64,000 nt of DNA, taken from the NCBI RefSeq assembly GCF_006715635.1, contig NZ_VFNP01000002.1:744001-808000 (forward strand), in the 5' to 3' direction. Source of the stretch: Streptomyces sp. SLBN-118 (GTDB lineage: Bacteria > Actinomycetota > Actinomycetes > Streptomycetales > Streptomycetaceae). This document shows positions 52,909-61,668 of the stretch, piece after piece. Positions within the stretch are counted from its first letter, which is position 1. Every line of letters starts with the position of its first letter. The position numbers were made by a program, and so were the translations under genes. The notes beneath the pieces were generated by a model. The model had not been told where the DNA came from and ran no database searches. It saw nothing but the letters and a program-made list of their open reading frames with translations.

Positions 52909-53301
52909 ATGTCCCAGACCTACTCGCCGATCAACGCGGACTGGCCGTACCAGGTCAAGGCTCCCGGCAGCCACGACTGGGAACGAACCGCCGCCCGCTG
53001 GCTGCGAGACCTCCTGCCGGCCCGCTACGCCGGCTACTCGCCGCTCACCCGCAACACGATCCTGCTCGCCCGCCACGCACACTTCCAGGTGCAGAACGAG
53101 ATGCGGGCCGTGCGGACCGCGCTGCAGACCTCCAGGGCCGAACTGCCGACCCTCGGAGTGGCCGAGACGATCATCGAGAGCACGATCCGGATGTACGCGA
53201 TCGAGCTGGAGCAGCTGAGCCGCCTGGCCCGCGGCATCCGGCTGATCTCCGAAGCCCTCCAAGCGGAAGGCGCGGTACCGCGCAGACGGTCGCACGTCTA
53301 G
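52909..53301 (+). CDS. Unrecognised helical protein, 130 aa
   Basis: ATG 52909 with AAAGGACG upstream. Mostly alpha-helical and basic: SHDWERTAARWLRDLLPARY, AGYSPLTRNTILLARHAHFQ, VQNEMRAVRTALQTSRAELP, and ETIIESTIRMYAIELEQLSR, LARGIRLISEALQAEG. No signal peptide, cysteine or membrane helix. The codon use is coding-like and the gene has its own promoter region, so I think it is real. I do not recognise a family; the heptad-like helices could form a bundle or coiled coil. Confidence 0.65.
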   Translation: MSQTYSPINADWPYQVKAPGSHDWERTAARWLRDLLPARYAGYSPLTRNTILLARHAHFQVQNEMRAVRTALQTSRAELPTLGVAETIIESTIRMYAIELEQLSRLARGIRLISEALQAEGAVPRRRSHV

Positions 53302-53344
53302 GTTCCAGGTCGTGTCCGGCCGGCAGCCTGCTGGGCGTTGGCCG

Positions 53345-54730
53345 TCAGCCCTGCTTGCCCGGCTCGATGTTCTGGTTCGCGTGGAACAGGTTGTGCGGAT
53401 CGTAGGTCCGCTTGATCTCCGCCAGCCTGTCGTAGTGGCCGCGGTAGGTGGCCCTGACCCGCTCGTGGCCCTCGTCGGCGCCGATGAAGTTCACGTACGA
53501 GCCGCCCATGGAGTACGGGTGCAGCTCTTCCCAGTAGTCCACGGCCCACTGCCTGATCACCTCGGCGTTGTCCGGTTCGGGGTCGATGCCGCCGATCACG
53601 CCGGACCAGACGGCATCCCGGTACGCCCACGCGGTGTCGTCTTCGGCTACCCGGCCCGCGGCGCCGTCGACCGGGTAGAGGTGCATGGTCGACAGGTCGG
53701 TGGGGAGGTTTTCGCCGTACTTGAGGTGGACGTCCATCGCTTCGTCCGTGATCCGGTCGAAGAGGTCACCGCGCCAATACCACTGCAGTCCGGTGGGAAT
53801 CAGCTCGTCGAACATGCCCTGGAGCGCGGGGTAGGGCATCGGCGTCGTGAAGTGGAAGGCCGGCCGGCCGGGCTCGTTCACGGCGGTGAGGGCCTCGTCC
53901 AGCTCGGCCAGGTCCCCCGTCCAGCACCACACCACGCCACACATCTTGTGTCCGTGGAGCTCTTCCGGGAACGGCGGGCCGGGCGGCACGACCAGCAGCG
54001 CGAAGAAGCCGTTGAGGTCATCGGGTGCCTGCGGCAGGAACTCGCGGTACCAGCGCAGCACTTCGCGTGTCTGGTCCACCGGCCAGACGGTGACCCCCAC
54101 ACCCACGGTATGCACCGGGTGCAGCCCGAAGGTGAAGGAGGTGACGATGCCGAAGTTCCCGCCACCGCCGCGCAGCGCCCAGAACAGGTCCGGGTGCTCG
54201 TCCTTGTTCGCGGTGACGAAGCTGCCGTCCGCGAGCACGACGTCGGCGGAGAGCAGATTGTCCACCGACAGGCCGTACTTGCGGGTGAGATGGCCGTGAC
54301 CGCCGCCGAGGGTGAGGCCGCCGACGCCCGTCGTCGACATGATGCCGGCGGGGGTGGCAAGACCGAAGCCATGGCCGGCGTGGTCGAGGTCGCCGAGCTG
54401 TGAGCCACCGCCGACCGTGGCGGTCTTGGTGGCGGGATCGACGCGCACCCAGCGCATGGGCGACAGGTCGACCGTGACAGCGTCGTCAGCGAGGCTCAGG
54501 CCCGATCCGCTGTGTCCGCCGCACTTGACGGTGAGTTCGAGACCGTGGTCGCGGATGAAGTCGACCGCGTTCATGACGTCTGCCGCGTCCGAGCAGCCCA
54601 CGAAGGCGGCCGGGCGCCGGTCGATCATCGCGTTGTAGATCTTGCGAGCCTCGTTGTAGTCCGGGTCCTTCGGGCCGATCACCGGACCGCGCAGGGCGGA
54701 CCGCATCGCTTCCAGGGTTGTGCCGTCCAT
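53345..54730 (-). CDS. FAD-binding oxidoreductase, berberine-bridge-enzyme type
   Basis: 461 aa from ATG 54730 (GGGAGA upstream). The FAD-binding part has LTVKCGGHSGSGLSLADDAV, where His is the usual covalent 8-alpha-histidyl site, and GVGGLTLGGGHGHLTRKYGL, then SVDN; the second covalent site, usually Cys, appears as Ser here, so FAD is probably bound through one link only. ALRGGGGNFGIVTSFTFGLH and the C-terminal RTYDPHNLFHANQNIEPGKQ (BBE motif) complete the family. No signal peptide. It oxidises sugars, alcohols or natural-product intermediates; context gives no pathway. Confidence 0.9.
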   Translation of the reverse strand: MDGTTLEAMRSALRGPVIGPKDPDYNEARKIYNAMIDRRPAAFVGCSDAADVMNAVDFIRDHGLELTVKCGGHSGSGLSLADDAVTVDLSPMRWVRVDPATKTATVGGGSQLGDLDHAGHGFGLATPAGIMSTTGVGGLTLGGGHGHLTRKYGLSVDNLLSADVVLADGSFVTANKDEHPDLFWALRGGGGNFGIVTSFTFGLHPVHTVGVGVTVWPVDQTREVLRWYREFLPQAPDDLNGFFALLVVPPGPPFPEELHGHKMCGVVWCWTGDLAELDEALTAVNEPGRPAFHFTTPMPYPALQGMFDELIPTGLQWYWRGDLFDRITDEAMDVHLKYGENLPTDLSTMHLYPVDGAAGRVAEDDTAWAYRDAVWSGVIGGIDPEPDNAEVIRQWAVDYWEELHPYSMGGSYVNFIGADEGHERVRATYRGHYDRLAEIKRTYDPHNLFHANQNIEPGKQG

Positions 54731-55114
54731 GGCCGTCTCCCACGCGGGGTGCGGACCGCAGCCCACCCGGCCTCCCGGCCGTCCGGCCGCAGCGTCCAGC
54801 GCCTCGCCGCCGCGGTGTCCCCCGTCGGCGGAGTCTTGGCCCGGGGCACCTCACGGGCCGCAGGCACAATCGTGCGCCGCGGGGCTGATACTTCCAGCCT
54901 CGCGCCGGAAGAGGGGCTGCGCAAACGCGGAGGCGCGCCGCGGTTCGACACCATCCGGATCGGCGATGCGATGGGCGACCCCCATGCCCGAACCGAGGAG
55001 ACACCCCAGCAGGCCTCCCAGCAGGGGTACTTCGCTCCGCCGGCACCGGAAACGGTCGTGGTTCCCTGCCGCACTGCGACGGGCTGAACACCCTTCGCCC
55101 GGGGCCGGCTGGGC
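54731..55114. other. Non-coding stretch between the flavoenzyme gene and gluA
   Basis: No gene is supported. A small plus frame from 54971 (MGDPHARTEETPQQASQQ onward, 38 codons) lacks a ribosome site. Minus-strand frames are Arg/Pro-rich and look like shadows. The flavoenzyme promoter should lie in its 54731-54850 part. Confidence 0.5.
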
Positions 55115-55906
55115 TCAGTGGTGAAGGATCTTCGACAGGAAGTCCTTCGCGCGGTCACTCCTCGGATGGGTGAAGAACTCCTCGGGCGTCGTCTCCTCGA
55201 CGATGCGGCCGTCGGCCATGAACACCACACGGTTGGCGGCCGAGCGGGCGAAGCCCATCTCGTGAGTGACGACGACCATCGTCATACCGTCACGGGCGAG
55301 CTGCTGCATGACCTCCAGCACCTCGTTGATCATCTCGGGGTCGAGGGCCGACGTCGGCTCGTCGAAGAGCATGACCTTCGGATCCATGGCCAGCGCCCGC
55401 GCGATCGCGACCCGCTGCTGCTGACCACCGGAGAGCTGCGCCGGGTACTTGTCCGCCTGGGTGGCGACCCCCACCCGGTCGAGAAGTGAACGCGCCCGCT
55501 CCGCGGCGGTCTTCTTGTCCTTCTTGCGGACCTTGATCTGGCCCAGCATCACATTCTCCAGAACCGTCTTGTGCGCGAAGAGGTTGAAGGACTGGAAGAC
55601 CATGCCGACATCGGCCCGCAGCCGGGCGAGTTCCTTGCCCTCCGCGGGCAGCGGCTTGCCGTCGATGGCGATCTCGCCGGAGTCGATGGTCTCGAGGCGG
55701 TTGATGGCCCGGCAGAGCGTCGACTTCCCGCCCCCGGAGGGCCCGATGACGACCACGACCTCGCCTCGTGCAATGGTCAGGTCGATGTTCTGGAGCACAT
55801 GCAGCGCGCCGAAGTGCTTGTTGACGTTGCTCAGCGCGATAAGGGCGTCGCTCCTGGGCTGCGTGGCGTTCCCCTTGCTCACTGTTGCTCCGCTCATCGG
55901 CTTCAT
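55115..55906 (-). CDS. gluA: Glutamate/polar amino acid ABC transporter ATP-binding protein
   Basis: 263 aa from ATG 55906; ATG 55897 and a GTG at 55882 are possible, with no clear ribosome site. Walker [22 protein letters not shown]-loop [20 protein letters not shown], signature [20 protein letters not shown], Walker [21 protein letters not shown], and switch [20 protein letters not shown]. It is nearly the text of corynebacterial and Streptomyces GluA, which powers glutamate uptake. Normally gluB, gluC and gluD follow; here nothing follows on this strand. Confidence 0.9.
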   Translation of the reverse strand: MKPMSGATVSKGNATQPRSDALIALSNVNKHFGALHVLQNIDLTIARGEVVVVIGPSGGGKSTLCRAINRLETIDSGEIAIDGKPLPAEGKELARLRADVGMVFQSFNLFAHKTVLENVMLGQIKVRKKDKKTAAERARSLLDRVGVATQADKYPAQLSGGQQQRVAIARALAMDPKVMLFDEPTSALDPEMINEVLEVMQQLARDGMTMVVVTHEMGFARSAANRVVFMADGRIVEETTPEEFFTHPRSDRAKDFLSKILHH

Positions 55907-55986
55907 ACTCCGTCCGTCGCGGAACGGCCGCATGCCGAGCGCCTCATGGCGTACGCAGCGTCGTACCTGCTGCCCAAGTTACGCCT

Positions 55987-56340
55987 TCAGGCCGTCGTGA
56001 TCTGGTACGCCTTCCGCAGTGTCTCGTGGACGGTCCAGGTCGTGCGCTCCCCTTCCCGCAGGACGCATGCGTCTCCCGGGCCGACGTCGAAGGTGGGGCC
56101 TTCTTCAACCGCGATGGTTGCGCGGCCGCTGATGACGACGAAGAGCTCGTTCGCCTCGGTGTCGGTCACCACGCCGGGGGTGATCTGCCAGATTCCCCGG
56201 ATGTTCTTGCCGTCCTCCGACTCCCAGAGCACGGTGCCCGAGACCTCTGGGGCGCCCTGGACGATCTGTGCCGGGTCAAGCGGGTCCGGCTCGAGGTCGG
56301 CGTCGGGGACGTGTACCGCGAAACTGTTGTGCGTCGTCAT
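55987..56340 (-). CDS. Small cupin-domain protein
   Basis: 117 aa. One cupin barrel of the ureidoglycine-aminohydrolase-like (Cupin_3) type: GTVLWESEDGKNIRGIWQIT, TDTEANELFVVISGRATIAV, GPTFDVGPGDACVLREGERT, TWTVHETLRKAYQI. The usual metal-binding His/Glu set is incomplete (E in NELFVV, H in VHETLRK). It is cytosolic; ligand unknown. It lies just upstream of gluA on the same strand (80-base gap), so co-transcription is possible. Confidence 0.8.
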   Translation of the reverse strand: MTTHNSFAVHVPDADLEPDPLDPAQIVQGAPEVSGTVLWESEDGKNIRGIWQITPGVVTDTEANELFVVISGRATIAVEEGPTFDVGPGDACVLREGERTTWTVHETLRKAYQITTA

Positions 56341-56437
56341 GATCGCGACGCTAGGCCATGCCGGGTGGCGCGGGACATGGACACAGTGACGCGCTCCCCG
56401 TCCGCCGAGTGGACAGTACGTTCGTCGCTTATGCGCC

Positions 56438-56452
56438 GTAGTCTCGGACTAC
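56438..56452. promoter_or_regulatory. Perfect dyad upstream of the DUF3048 gene
   Basis: GTAGTC-TCG-GACTAC is an exact inverted repeat between the divergent cupin and DUF3048 genes, about 80 bases before the latter. It could be an operator or a small hairpin in the leader. Confidence 0.45.
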
Positions 56453-56531
56453 TGAGAGTGGGATGTGCACCATGACGCCGCTGCCGACGGTTCGCCCGGG
56501 CTCCGGCGGGTGACTCGAAGGGGCGTCCGCC

Positions 56532-57503
56532 ATGTCCGCGAAGTCTGAGAAGAGACCGGCCACCGCGGCCGTCGTGATGCTGTTCGTGACGCTCGCCCTC
56601 GCCGCCTCCGGGTGCGAGGGCGGCGACGGCAGTGCCCCGCCGACCGGTACCCGCACGCCATCACCGAGCACGCCGTCGGTTCCTCCAGCCCATGTACTGG
56701 CAGTGAAGATCGACAACGTGGCTCCGGCCCGGCCCCCCACAGGGCTCGAGAACGCGGACATCGTTTACGTCGAGCGGGTAGAGGCGGGCCTGAGCCGGAT
56801 CCTCGCCGCCTACTCCTCCCAACTCCCGCCCGTCGTCGGCCCGGTGCGCAGCGCCCGTGAATCCGATCTGGAACTGCTGCGCCAGTTCGGCCGGCCGACC
56901 CTCGCCTTCTCCGGAGCGCAGAGCAAGCTTCTGCCGGTCATCGCTGCGGCCCCGGTGAAGGCGCTTCCGCCGGGAAAGGCACCGAAGGGCGCCTACTTCC
57001 GCGGGGGAGACCGCGCCGCCCCGCACAATCTCTATCTGCGGCCGAAGCGCGCCGTGCCCGACGTCCCGGGTGTGAACGCGGCCACGTACGCCGGCTTCTC
57101 GTTCGGTCCCGAGCCTGCGGGAGGGAAGCCGACCGCCACGTACGGGGTTCGCTATCCGGCCGCACGCTTCGCCTTCACATGGTCGGCACAAAGGCGTCAG
57201 TGGCTGGTGACCATGGACGGCACCCCCTCCCGCACATCGGCGGGGCGGCCACTGGGGGCCCCCACCGTCGTCGTGCAGTACGTGAGGGTGCGCCCGTCGA
57301 AGTTCCGCGACCGCGGGGGCAACACCACTCCGTACACCGAGACCGTGGGCTCCGGCACGGCGATCGTCCTGCGTGACAGCAAGGCGTACAAGGCCGCCTG
57401 GAAGCGCCCGACCGCCACATCGGGGACGACGTTCACGACTGCTGGCGGCACGAGGTTGGCGTTCGCCCCGGGCCAGGTCTGGATCGTGTACGCGGCTCGC
57501 TGA
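56532..57503 (+). CDS. DUF3048 (YerB-like) lipoprotein
   Basis: 323 aa. The N-terminal signal (TAAVVMLFVTLALAASGC) ends in a lipobox with Cys at residue 28, so it is a membrane-tethered lipoprotein. After a Ser/Thr/Pro linker the DUF3048 domains follow: VLAVKIDNVAPARPPTGLEN, ADIVYVERVEAGLSRILAAY, GPVRSARESDLELLRQFGRP and, at the end, TYTE-like GGNTTPYTETVGSGTAIVLR and RLAFAPGQVWIVYAAR. The family is widespread in Firmicutes and actinobacteria, and its function is not settled. It is located between the glutamate transport genes. Confidence 0.88.
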   Translation: MSAKSEKRPATAAVVMLFVTLALAASGCEGGDGSAPPTGTRTPSPSTPSVPPAHVLAVKIDNVAPARPPTGLENADIVYVERVEAGLSRILAAYSSQLPPVVGPVRSARESDLELLRQFGRPTLAFSGAQSKLLPVIAAAPVKALPPGKAPKGAYFRGGDRAAPHNLYLRPKRAVPDVPGVNAATYAGFSFGPEPAGGKPTATYGVRYPAARFAFTWSAQRRQWLVTMDGTPSRTSAGRPLGAPTVVVQYVRVRPSKFRDRGGNTTPYTETVGSGTAIVLRDSKAYKAAWKRPTATSGTTFTTAGGTRLAFAPGQVWIVYAAR

Positions 57504-57770
57504 TCCGGGCCTCGCGACCGGTTCGAGCCCCCCGACGGCGTGTTCCGTGGCCGGACCGTGATGCTCAATTTCAGCTCAGATGTGGTGACGGTGCGATGGC
57601 CTTGTCCTATCGTCCTCCCAGCTGTCTTCCCATCGAGAAGCCATTGAGAAGGCCGGAGCAATGCGCCGATGACGGACATTTCGACGACCTGAGGGCGCCG
57701 GGCGCCGTCCCGTCATTCAGCCTCCTCACGCACTCCGCTCCATCTGTTGATCTTTTGAGGATGTTCCACC

Positions 57771-58694
57771 ATGAAGTCGTACAAGTCCGCCGCCCTCGCG
57801 GCGATCACTGTGGTGTCGGTCACCCTCACCGCAACCGCCTGCAGCGGAGAGTCCGGGAATGCCTCCGGTGACGAGCCCACCAGCAGCTCGAACGGAAACC
57901 ACCCGCGGCTGCCCACGTACACGGTCGCCAAGAACGTCAAGCTCGACTCCCCGACGCTGAAGAAGGCCCAGAAGGCCGGCAAGCTCGTCATCGGCGCGAA
58001 GAACGACCAGCCCTTCCTCGGCTTCGAGGAGAAGGACGGCACGCGCTCCGGCTTCGACATCGAGGTCGCCAAGATGGTCGCCGCCGATCTCGGGTTCTCG
58101 CCCGACAAGATCGAGTTCAAGACGGTCGACACGAAGAACCGTGAGGCCGCCATCTCCAGCGGCGAGGTCGACCTGTACGTCGGCACGTACACGATCAACA
58201 ACGAGCGCAAGAAGAAGGTGGGCTTCGCCGGCCCGTACTACATGGCCGGTGCCGACCTTCTGGTCCGCGAGAACGACAACACAATCGGGGGACCGTACTC
58301 CCTGGAGGAAAAGAAGGTCTGCTCGGTCAAGGGATCGACAGCGCTTCGGGAGATCAAGAAGCCCGACTACAACACCTCGACGGTCGAGATGTCCAAGTAC
58401 TTCGAGTGCGTCCAGCTCCTGCTCGACAAGAAGGTCGACGCCGTCACCACGGACGACGCCATCCTCATGGGCTACGCCGCCCAGCGTCCGGACAAGCTGA
58501 AGGTCGTCGGCAACCCGTTCACCGACGAGCCCTACGGCGTCGGCATGAACAAGGACGACGCGGTGCTGCGCGAAGCGGTGACGACCGCGCTCGAGGCCCA
58601 CGACGAGAACGGCGACCACAAGAGGGCGTACGCCGCGACGCTGGGTCTTTCCGGCTCGAAGTACGGCGGCGCGCCGGTGGTCGAGCGCTACTGA
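57771..58694 (+). CDS. gluB: Glutamate-type ABC transporter substrate-binding lipoprotein
   Basis: 307 aa. Lipobox LTATAC with Cys at residue 24. The SBP_bac_3 fold follows: KAGKLVIGAKNDQPFLGFEE, FDIEVAKMVAADLGFSPDKI, GEVDLYVGTYTINNERKKKV, FAGPYYMAGADLLVRENDNT, VDAVTTDDAILMGYAAQRPD. This fits the GluB/polar amino acid group. GAGGA lies at about 57756. It would present glutamate to a GluCD permease; none is in the window. It is 267 bases downstream of the DUF3048 gene and probably has its own promoter. The gene symbol reflects family, not proven identity. Confidence 0.85.
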   Translation: MKSYKSAALAAITVVSVTLTATACSGESGNASGDEPTSSSNGNHPRLPTYTVAKNVKLDSPTLKKAQKAGKLVIGAKNDQPFLGFEEKDGTRSGFDIEVAKMVAADLGFSPDKIEFKTVDTKNREAAISSGEVDLYVGTYTINNERKKKVGFAGPYYMAGADLLVRENDNTIGGPYSLEEKKVCSVKGSTALREIKKPDYNTSTVEMSKYFECVQLLLDKKVDAVTTDDAILMGYAAQRPDKLKVVGNPFTDEPYGVGMNKDDAVLREAVTTALEAHDENGDHKRAYAATLGLSGSKYGGAPVVERY

Positions 58695-58701
58695 CGCGGC
58701 T

Positions 58702-58737
58702 GCCGAACCGGCTTCCGGACCCGGGAGCCGGTTCGGC
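58702..58737 (+). terminator. First terminator after gluB
   Basis: GCCGAACCGGCT (58702-58713) pairs exactly with AGCCGGTTCGGC (58726-58737), loop 12 bases, eight bases after the stop. Confidence 0.8.
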
Positions 58738-58747
58738 ATGCCCTTCT

Positions 58748-58776
58748 CCTGGGCGCGGTAGCGCACCGCGCCCAGG
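58748..58776 (+). terminator. Second, tandem stem-loop after gluB
   Basis: CCTGGGCGCGGT (58748-58759) pairs exactly with ACCGCGCCCAGG (58765-58776), loop 5 bases. Two consecutive strong hairpins isolate gluB from the next gene. Confidence 0.8.
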
Positions 58777-58839
58777 GGGTCGAGGCTGGATGAGAGGGAG
58801 TTTTTCCGGATCCGGCAGCAGACTGGAGGGCCGTCCGAC

Positions 58840-59463
58840 ATGAAACTCCTGCTTCTCGGCGCGACCGGCCCCACCGGTCTCCAATTGGTCGGTCAGGCCC
58901 TTGACCTGGGCCATCACGTCACCGCGCTCGTGCGTAGTCCGGAAAAGCTGCCGTGGGTCAACGACCGGCTGACCGTACTGGTCGGTGATGTCGCCGACGA
59001 GCGGGAACTCGCGAGTGCCGCCCTGGGCCAGGACGCCGTGCTGAGCACGATGGGGACGGGGAGGAGCCTCACGTCCGACATCGTCAGCCGCACCGTGGAC
59101 GCACTCATCCTCGCCATGCACGATGCCGGAGTCGATCGTCTGATCTTCCTCTCGGCCTTCGGCGTCAACGAAACCTACGCCCAGGCTTCGCTGCCGCAAC
59201 GGTTCTTCTACCGCACGATGCTGAGAAAGGTCTACCCCGACAAGGGGAAGGCGGACCGCAAGCTCCTCGCCAGCGACCTGGACGTGACCCTCGTCTATCC
59301 GGTTGCACTGACCAACCGGCCTTTCACCGGCACCTACCGCGTCGGTGAGCATTTCGAATTCAGAGGCATGCCCAGGATCAGCCGTGCGGACGTCGCCCAC
59401 TTCATGCTCACCCAAGTCACGGACGCGGCCTGGTCCCGCCGTACGGCCATCCTCACCAACTGA
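58840..59463 (+). CDS. NAD(P)-binding, SDR-like protein (NAD(P)H-binding family)
   Basis: 207 aa with GGAGGG nine bases before the ATG. Rossmann start KLLLLGATGPTGLQLVGQAL, then LTVLVGDVADERELASAALG and VDRLIFLSAFGVNETYAQAS, and the end GMPRISRADVAHFMLTQVTD are typical of atypical short-chain dehydrogenases of the NmrA/biliverdin-reductase-B kind. It lacks the full YxxxK pair in the canonical position. It probably reduces flavin, bilin or quinone, or acts as a redox sensor; substrate unknown. Monocistronic. Confidence 0.85.
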   Translation: MKLLLLGATGPTGLQLVGQALDLGHHVTALVRSPEKLPWVNDRLTVLVGDVADERELASAALGQDAVLSTMGTGRSLTSDIVSRTVDALILAMHDAGVDRLIFLSAFGVNETYAQASLPQRFFYRTMLRKVYPDKGKADRKLLASDLDVTLVYPVALTNRPFTGTYRVGEHFEFRGMPRISRADVAHFMLTQVTDAAWSRRTAILTN

Positions 59464-59628
59464 CTGGAAATGCCCTCGGCCCTTCTCCACCTCTGCGCGC
59501 AAGCGAGCAGGCGACACCCCTGGAGCGCACGTCACGCCGGGAGCGCCGACAACAGGCGTGAGTTAGGAGGGGACAAATCGGGGCACACGCCCTACGCCAG
59601 CGCGGACCATCTGAAGGGAATTCGCGCC

Positions 59629-60012
59629 ATGATCCTTCTCGGGCTTCTGCTACTTCTGGCGACCGGAGCCTTCATAGGGCTGCTGATCGCGTACAACACC
59701 TCCGGCGGCCCGGAGTACACGGTGACGATGTTCGACAACCACCTGGCCACCATGAACAGCCTGTCGATCTTCCTCTCCGGAGTCGCCCTTGCCCTGCTCT
59801 TCTGCATCGGGTGCGCCCTGGCCGTGGGCGCCGCGCGACGCCGGCGCCGGTACACCACCGTGCGGGAGCCGCGAACGGGGGCCGTCAGGACTTCGGCCGA
59901 GCGCGGCGACGCGCTGGGCGAGTCGGCAACCCCCGCCGACGAGGCACCGCCCGCCGGCCCGGCACGGGGCCCGTCCCCCCGCCACAAATACCGTCACCAC
60001 TTGGGGCACTAG
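59629..60012 (+). CDS. Small two-helix membrane protein, 127 aa
   Basis: ATG 59629 with GAAGGGA ten bases upstream; the frame is open further but not coding-like. Two membrane helices (ILLGLLLLLATGAFIGLLIA and LSIFLSGVALALLFCIGCAL) flank a short external loop (YNTSGGPEYTVTMFDNHLAT). A basic stretch (GAARRRRRYTTVREPR) and a polar, Pro-rich tail of about 45 residues lie in the cytosol. The topology resembles LapA-like or Streptomyces small membrane proteins; no function is known. Confidence 0.75.
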   Translation: MILLGLLLLLATGAFIGLLIAYNTSGGPEYTVTMFDNHLATMNSLSIFLSGVALALLFCIGCALAVGAARRRRRYTTVREPRTGAVRTSAERGDALGESATPADEAPPAGPARGPSPRHKYRHHLGH

Positions 60013-60030
60013 ACGCGCGTAGGAGCCGAT

Positions 60031-60264
60031 TCAGGTGACCGGATCGGGGTTCGGGACCGGGCCCGGAAGCGGGCCCGGGTGGGGCTGAGGCTCCGGGGGC
60101 GAGGTCGGCGGCGGAGGGTCCGGCTCGGGCTGGGGCGGAGCCGGGGGCACCGGATCGGGCCCACCCGGGCCCGGCACCGGACCGGGCAACGGTCCCGGCT
60201 GGGGTCCGGGCCCCGGCGCGGGCGTCGGGTTGGGAGGTACCGGATCGTTGGGAAGCCTACCCAC
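60031..60264 (-). CDS. Proline-rich low-complexity protein, 77 aa
   Basis: A GTG at 60264 follows GGAGCAGGACA. The protein is almost entirely Pro, Gly, Asp and Glu, and contains PGPLPGPVP twice (QPGPLPGPVPGPGGPDPVPP and HPGPLPGPVPNPDPVT). No signal peptide or domain. Short proteins of this kind are seen in Streptomyces, but the frame could also be a low-complexity artefact; the ribosome site and clean start favour a gene. Confidence 0.5.
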   Translation of the reverse strand: MGRLPNDPVPPNPTPAPGPGPQPGPLPGPVPGPGGPDPVPPAPPQPEPDPPPPTSPPEPQPHPGPLPGPVPNPDPVT

Positions 60265-60375
60265 TGTCCTGCTCCATTCTTCGCGCGTCCAAGCCGGGCA
60301 CACTGACCGGACGCGCCGCTCCATGTCCGGCTGGGCGGGTGCCCGGGCCGGTGTTCGGCAAACGACGGTGGTGGA

Positions 60376-61395
60376 TCAGTCCATCACAAGTACGGCCACG
60401 CCCGCGATCCGTCCGGCCGCCAGGTCCTCCAGCGCCCGGCCGGCCCGTCGCATCGGGTAGCGGGTGACCCGCACCGTCGGTTGCAGCCGGGCCGCCTCGG
60501 CCAGGAAGGCGCGGCCGTCCTCACGGGTGTTGGCGGTGACGCTGCGCACGGTCCGTTCCTGGAACAGGTGCCGCTCGTAGTCGAGCGGCGGGATCGTACT
60601 CAGATGAATCCCGGCGATCGCGAGGGTGCCGCCGCGGTCCAGCGCAGCCAGCGCAACCGGCACCAGAGTCCCGGCCGGGGCGAACAGGATCGCCGCATCC
60701 AGCGGCTTCGGGGGCGCGCCCTCGCTGGCCGAAGTCGCCCCCAGCTCCAGCGCCAGCCTCCGCGCAGCCTGCGAGCGGGTGACGACATGGACCTCGGCGC
60801 CGCGGGCGATGGCCAGCTGGGCGGTCAGATGCGCGGAGGCGCCGAATCCGTAGATGCCGAGCCGGCCGCCGGGCGGCAGGTCTGCCCGCTCAAGCGCCCG
60901 GTAGCCGATGATGCCCGCGCACAGCAGGGGCGCGGCGTCCTCGTCGCTCCACCCTTCGGGCAGGCGGTAGGCGAAGCGCGCGTCCACGAGCAGGTGGTCG
61001 GCATAGCCGCCGTGGATGTCCCAGCCGGTGTAGCGGGAGCAGGGGCACAGATTCTCCCGCCCGCTCAGGCAGTAGCCGCACTGCCCGCAGGTCTCCGCCA
61101 GCCAGGCCGCGCCCGCCCGGTCGCCGACCCGGAAGTCCGCGGCGTGCGGCCCGGCGGCGATGACCTGGCCCACGACCTCGTGACCCGGCGTACATCGTGG
61201 CGCGTGGGGTGCCAGGTCGCCCTCGGCAAGGTGCAGGTCGGTCCGGCAGACCCCGCAGGCGCGGACGCGCAGCAACAGCTTGCCCGGGCCCGGCGCGGGC
61301 GTCTCGCGCTCGACCAGCCGCAGCGGGGCGGACGTGATCGGTCCGGGGTGCTCGACCACCCACGCGGATGTGGCCGCGGGGCTCGGGGATCCCAT
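60376..61395 (-). CDS. Zinc-dependent alcohol dehydrogenase (AdhA/MDR type)
   Basis: 339 aa. GGAGGG lies seven bases before the ATG. The catalytic zinc site is in [20 protein letters not shown] and [16 protein letters not shown]; the structural zinc Cys4 in [17 protein letters not shown]. The NAD-binding loop is [20 protein letters not shown], lacking the full GxGxxG but typical of this subgroup. It oxidises or reduces simple alcohols and aldehydes. Monocistronic, with the partial sensor phosphatase divergent upstream. Confidence 0.92.
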   Translation of the reverse strand: MGSPSPAATSAWVVEHPGPITSAPLRLVERETPAPGPGKLLLRVRACGVCRTDLHLAEGDLAPHAPRCTPGHEVVGQVIAAGPHAADFRVGDRAGAAWLAETCGQCGYCLSGRENLCPCSRYTGWDIHGGYADHLLVDARFAYRLPEGWSDEDAAPLLCAGIIGYRALERADLPPGGRLGIYGFGASAHLTAQLAIARGAEVHVVTRSQAARRLALELGATSASEGAPPKPLDAAILFAPAGTLVPVALAALDRGGTLAIAGIHLSTIPPLDYERHLFQERTVRSVTANTREDGRAFLAEAARLQPTVRVTRYPMRRAGRALEDLAAGRIAGVAVLVMD

Positions 61396-61668
61396 GATCG
61401 CCCTCCTGTCCGCGCACCGTTGCTTCCGGAGGCCTCACGCGACGCAGTGTCCTTCGCCTGCTCGATCGCCGGGGCGGCGGCCTGATCTCTGCCGGTGATC
61501 TGCTCAGCCACGGCGGCTCGTCGCTACTCGCTCTGCGCGAGCCGGAGCACCCCTCACCAGCATAGGAGCGGGCAGCCGGAGCCCACCACGACTCACAGCC
61601 GCCCTCCAGTGCGGAAATATAGACTTGATCCTGACATTTTGCTCTTTGATCACTCTTTGGTGCTCTCC

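Noticed and set aside
57518..57545. GGTTCGAGCCC resembling a tRNA T-arm
   Set aside because: Flanking bases do not form the T stem, and no acceptor, D or anticodon arms can be built around it.
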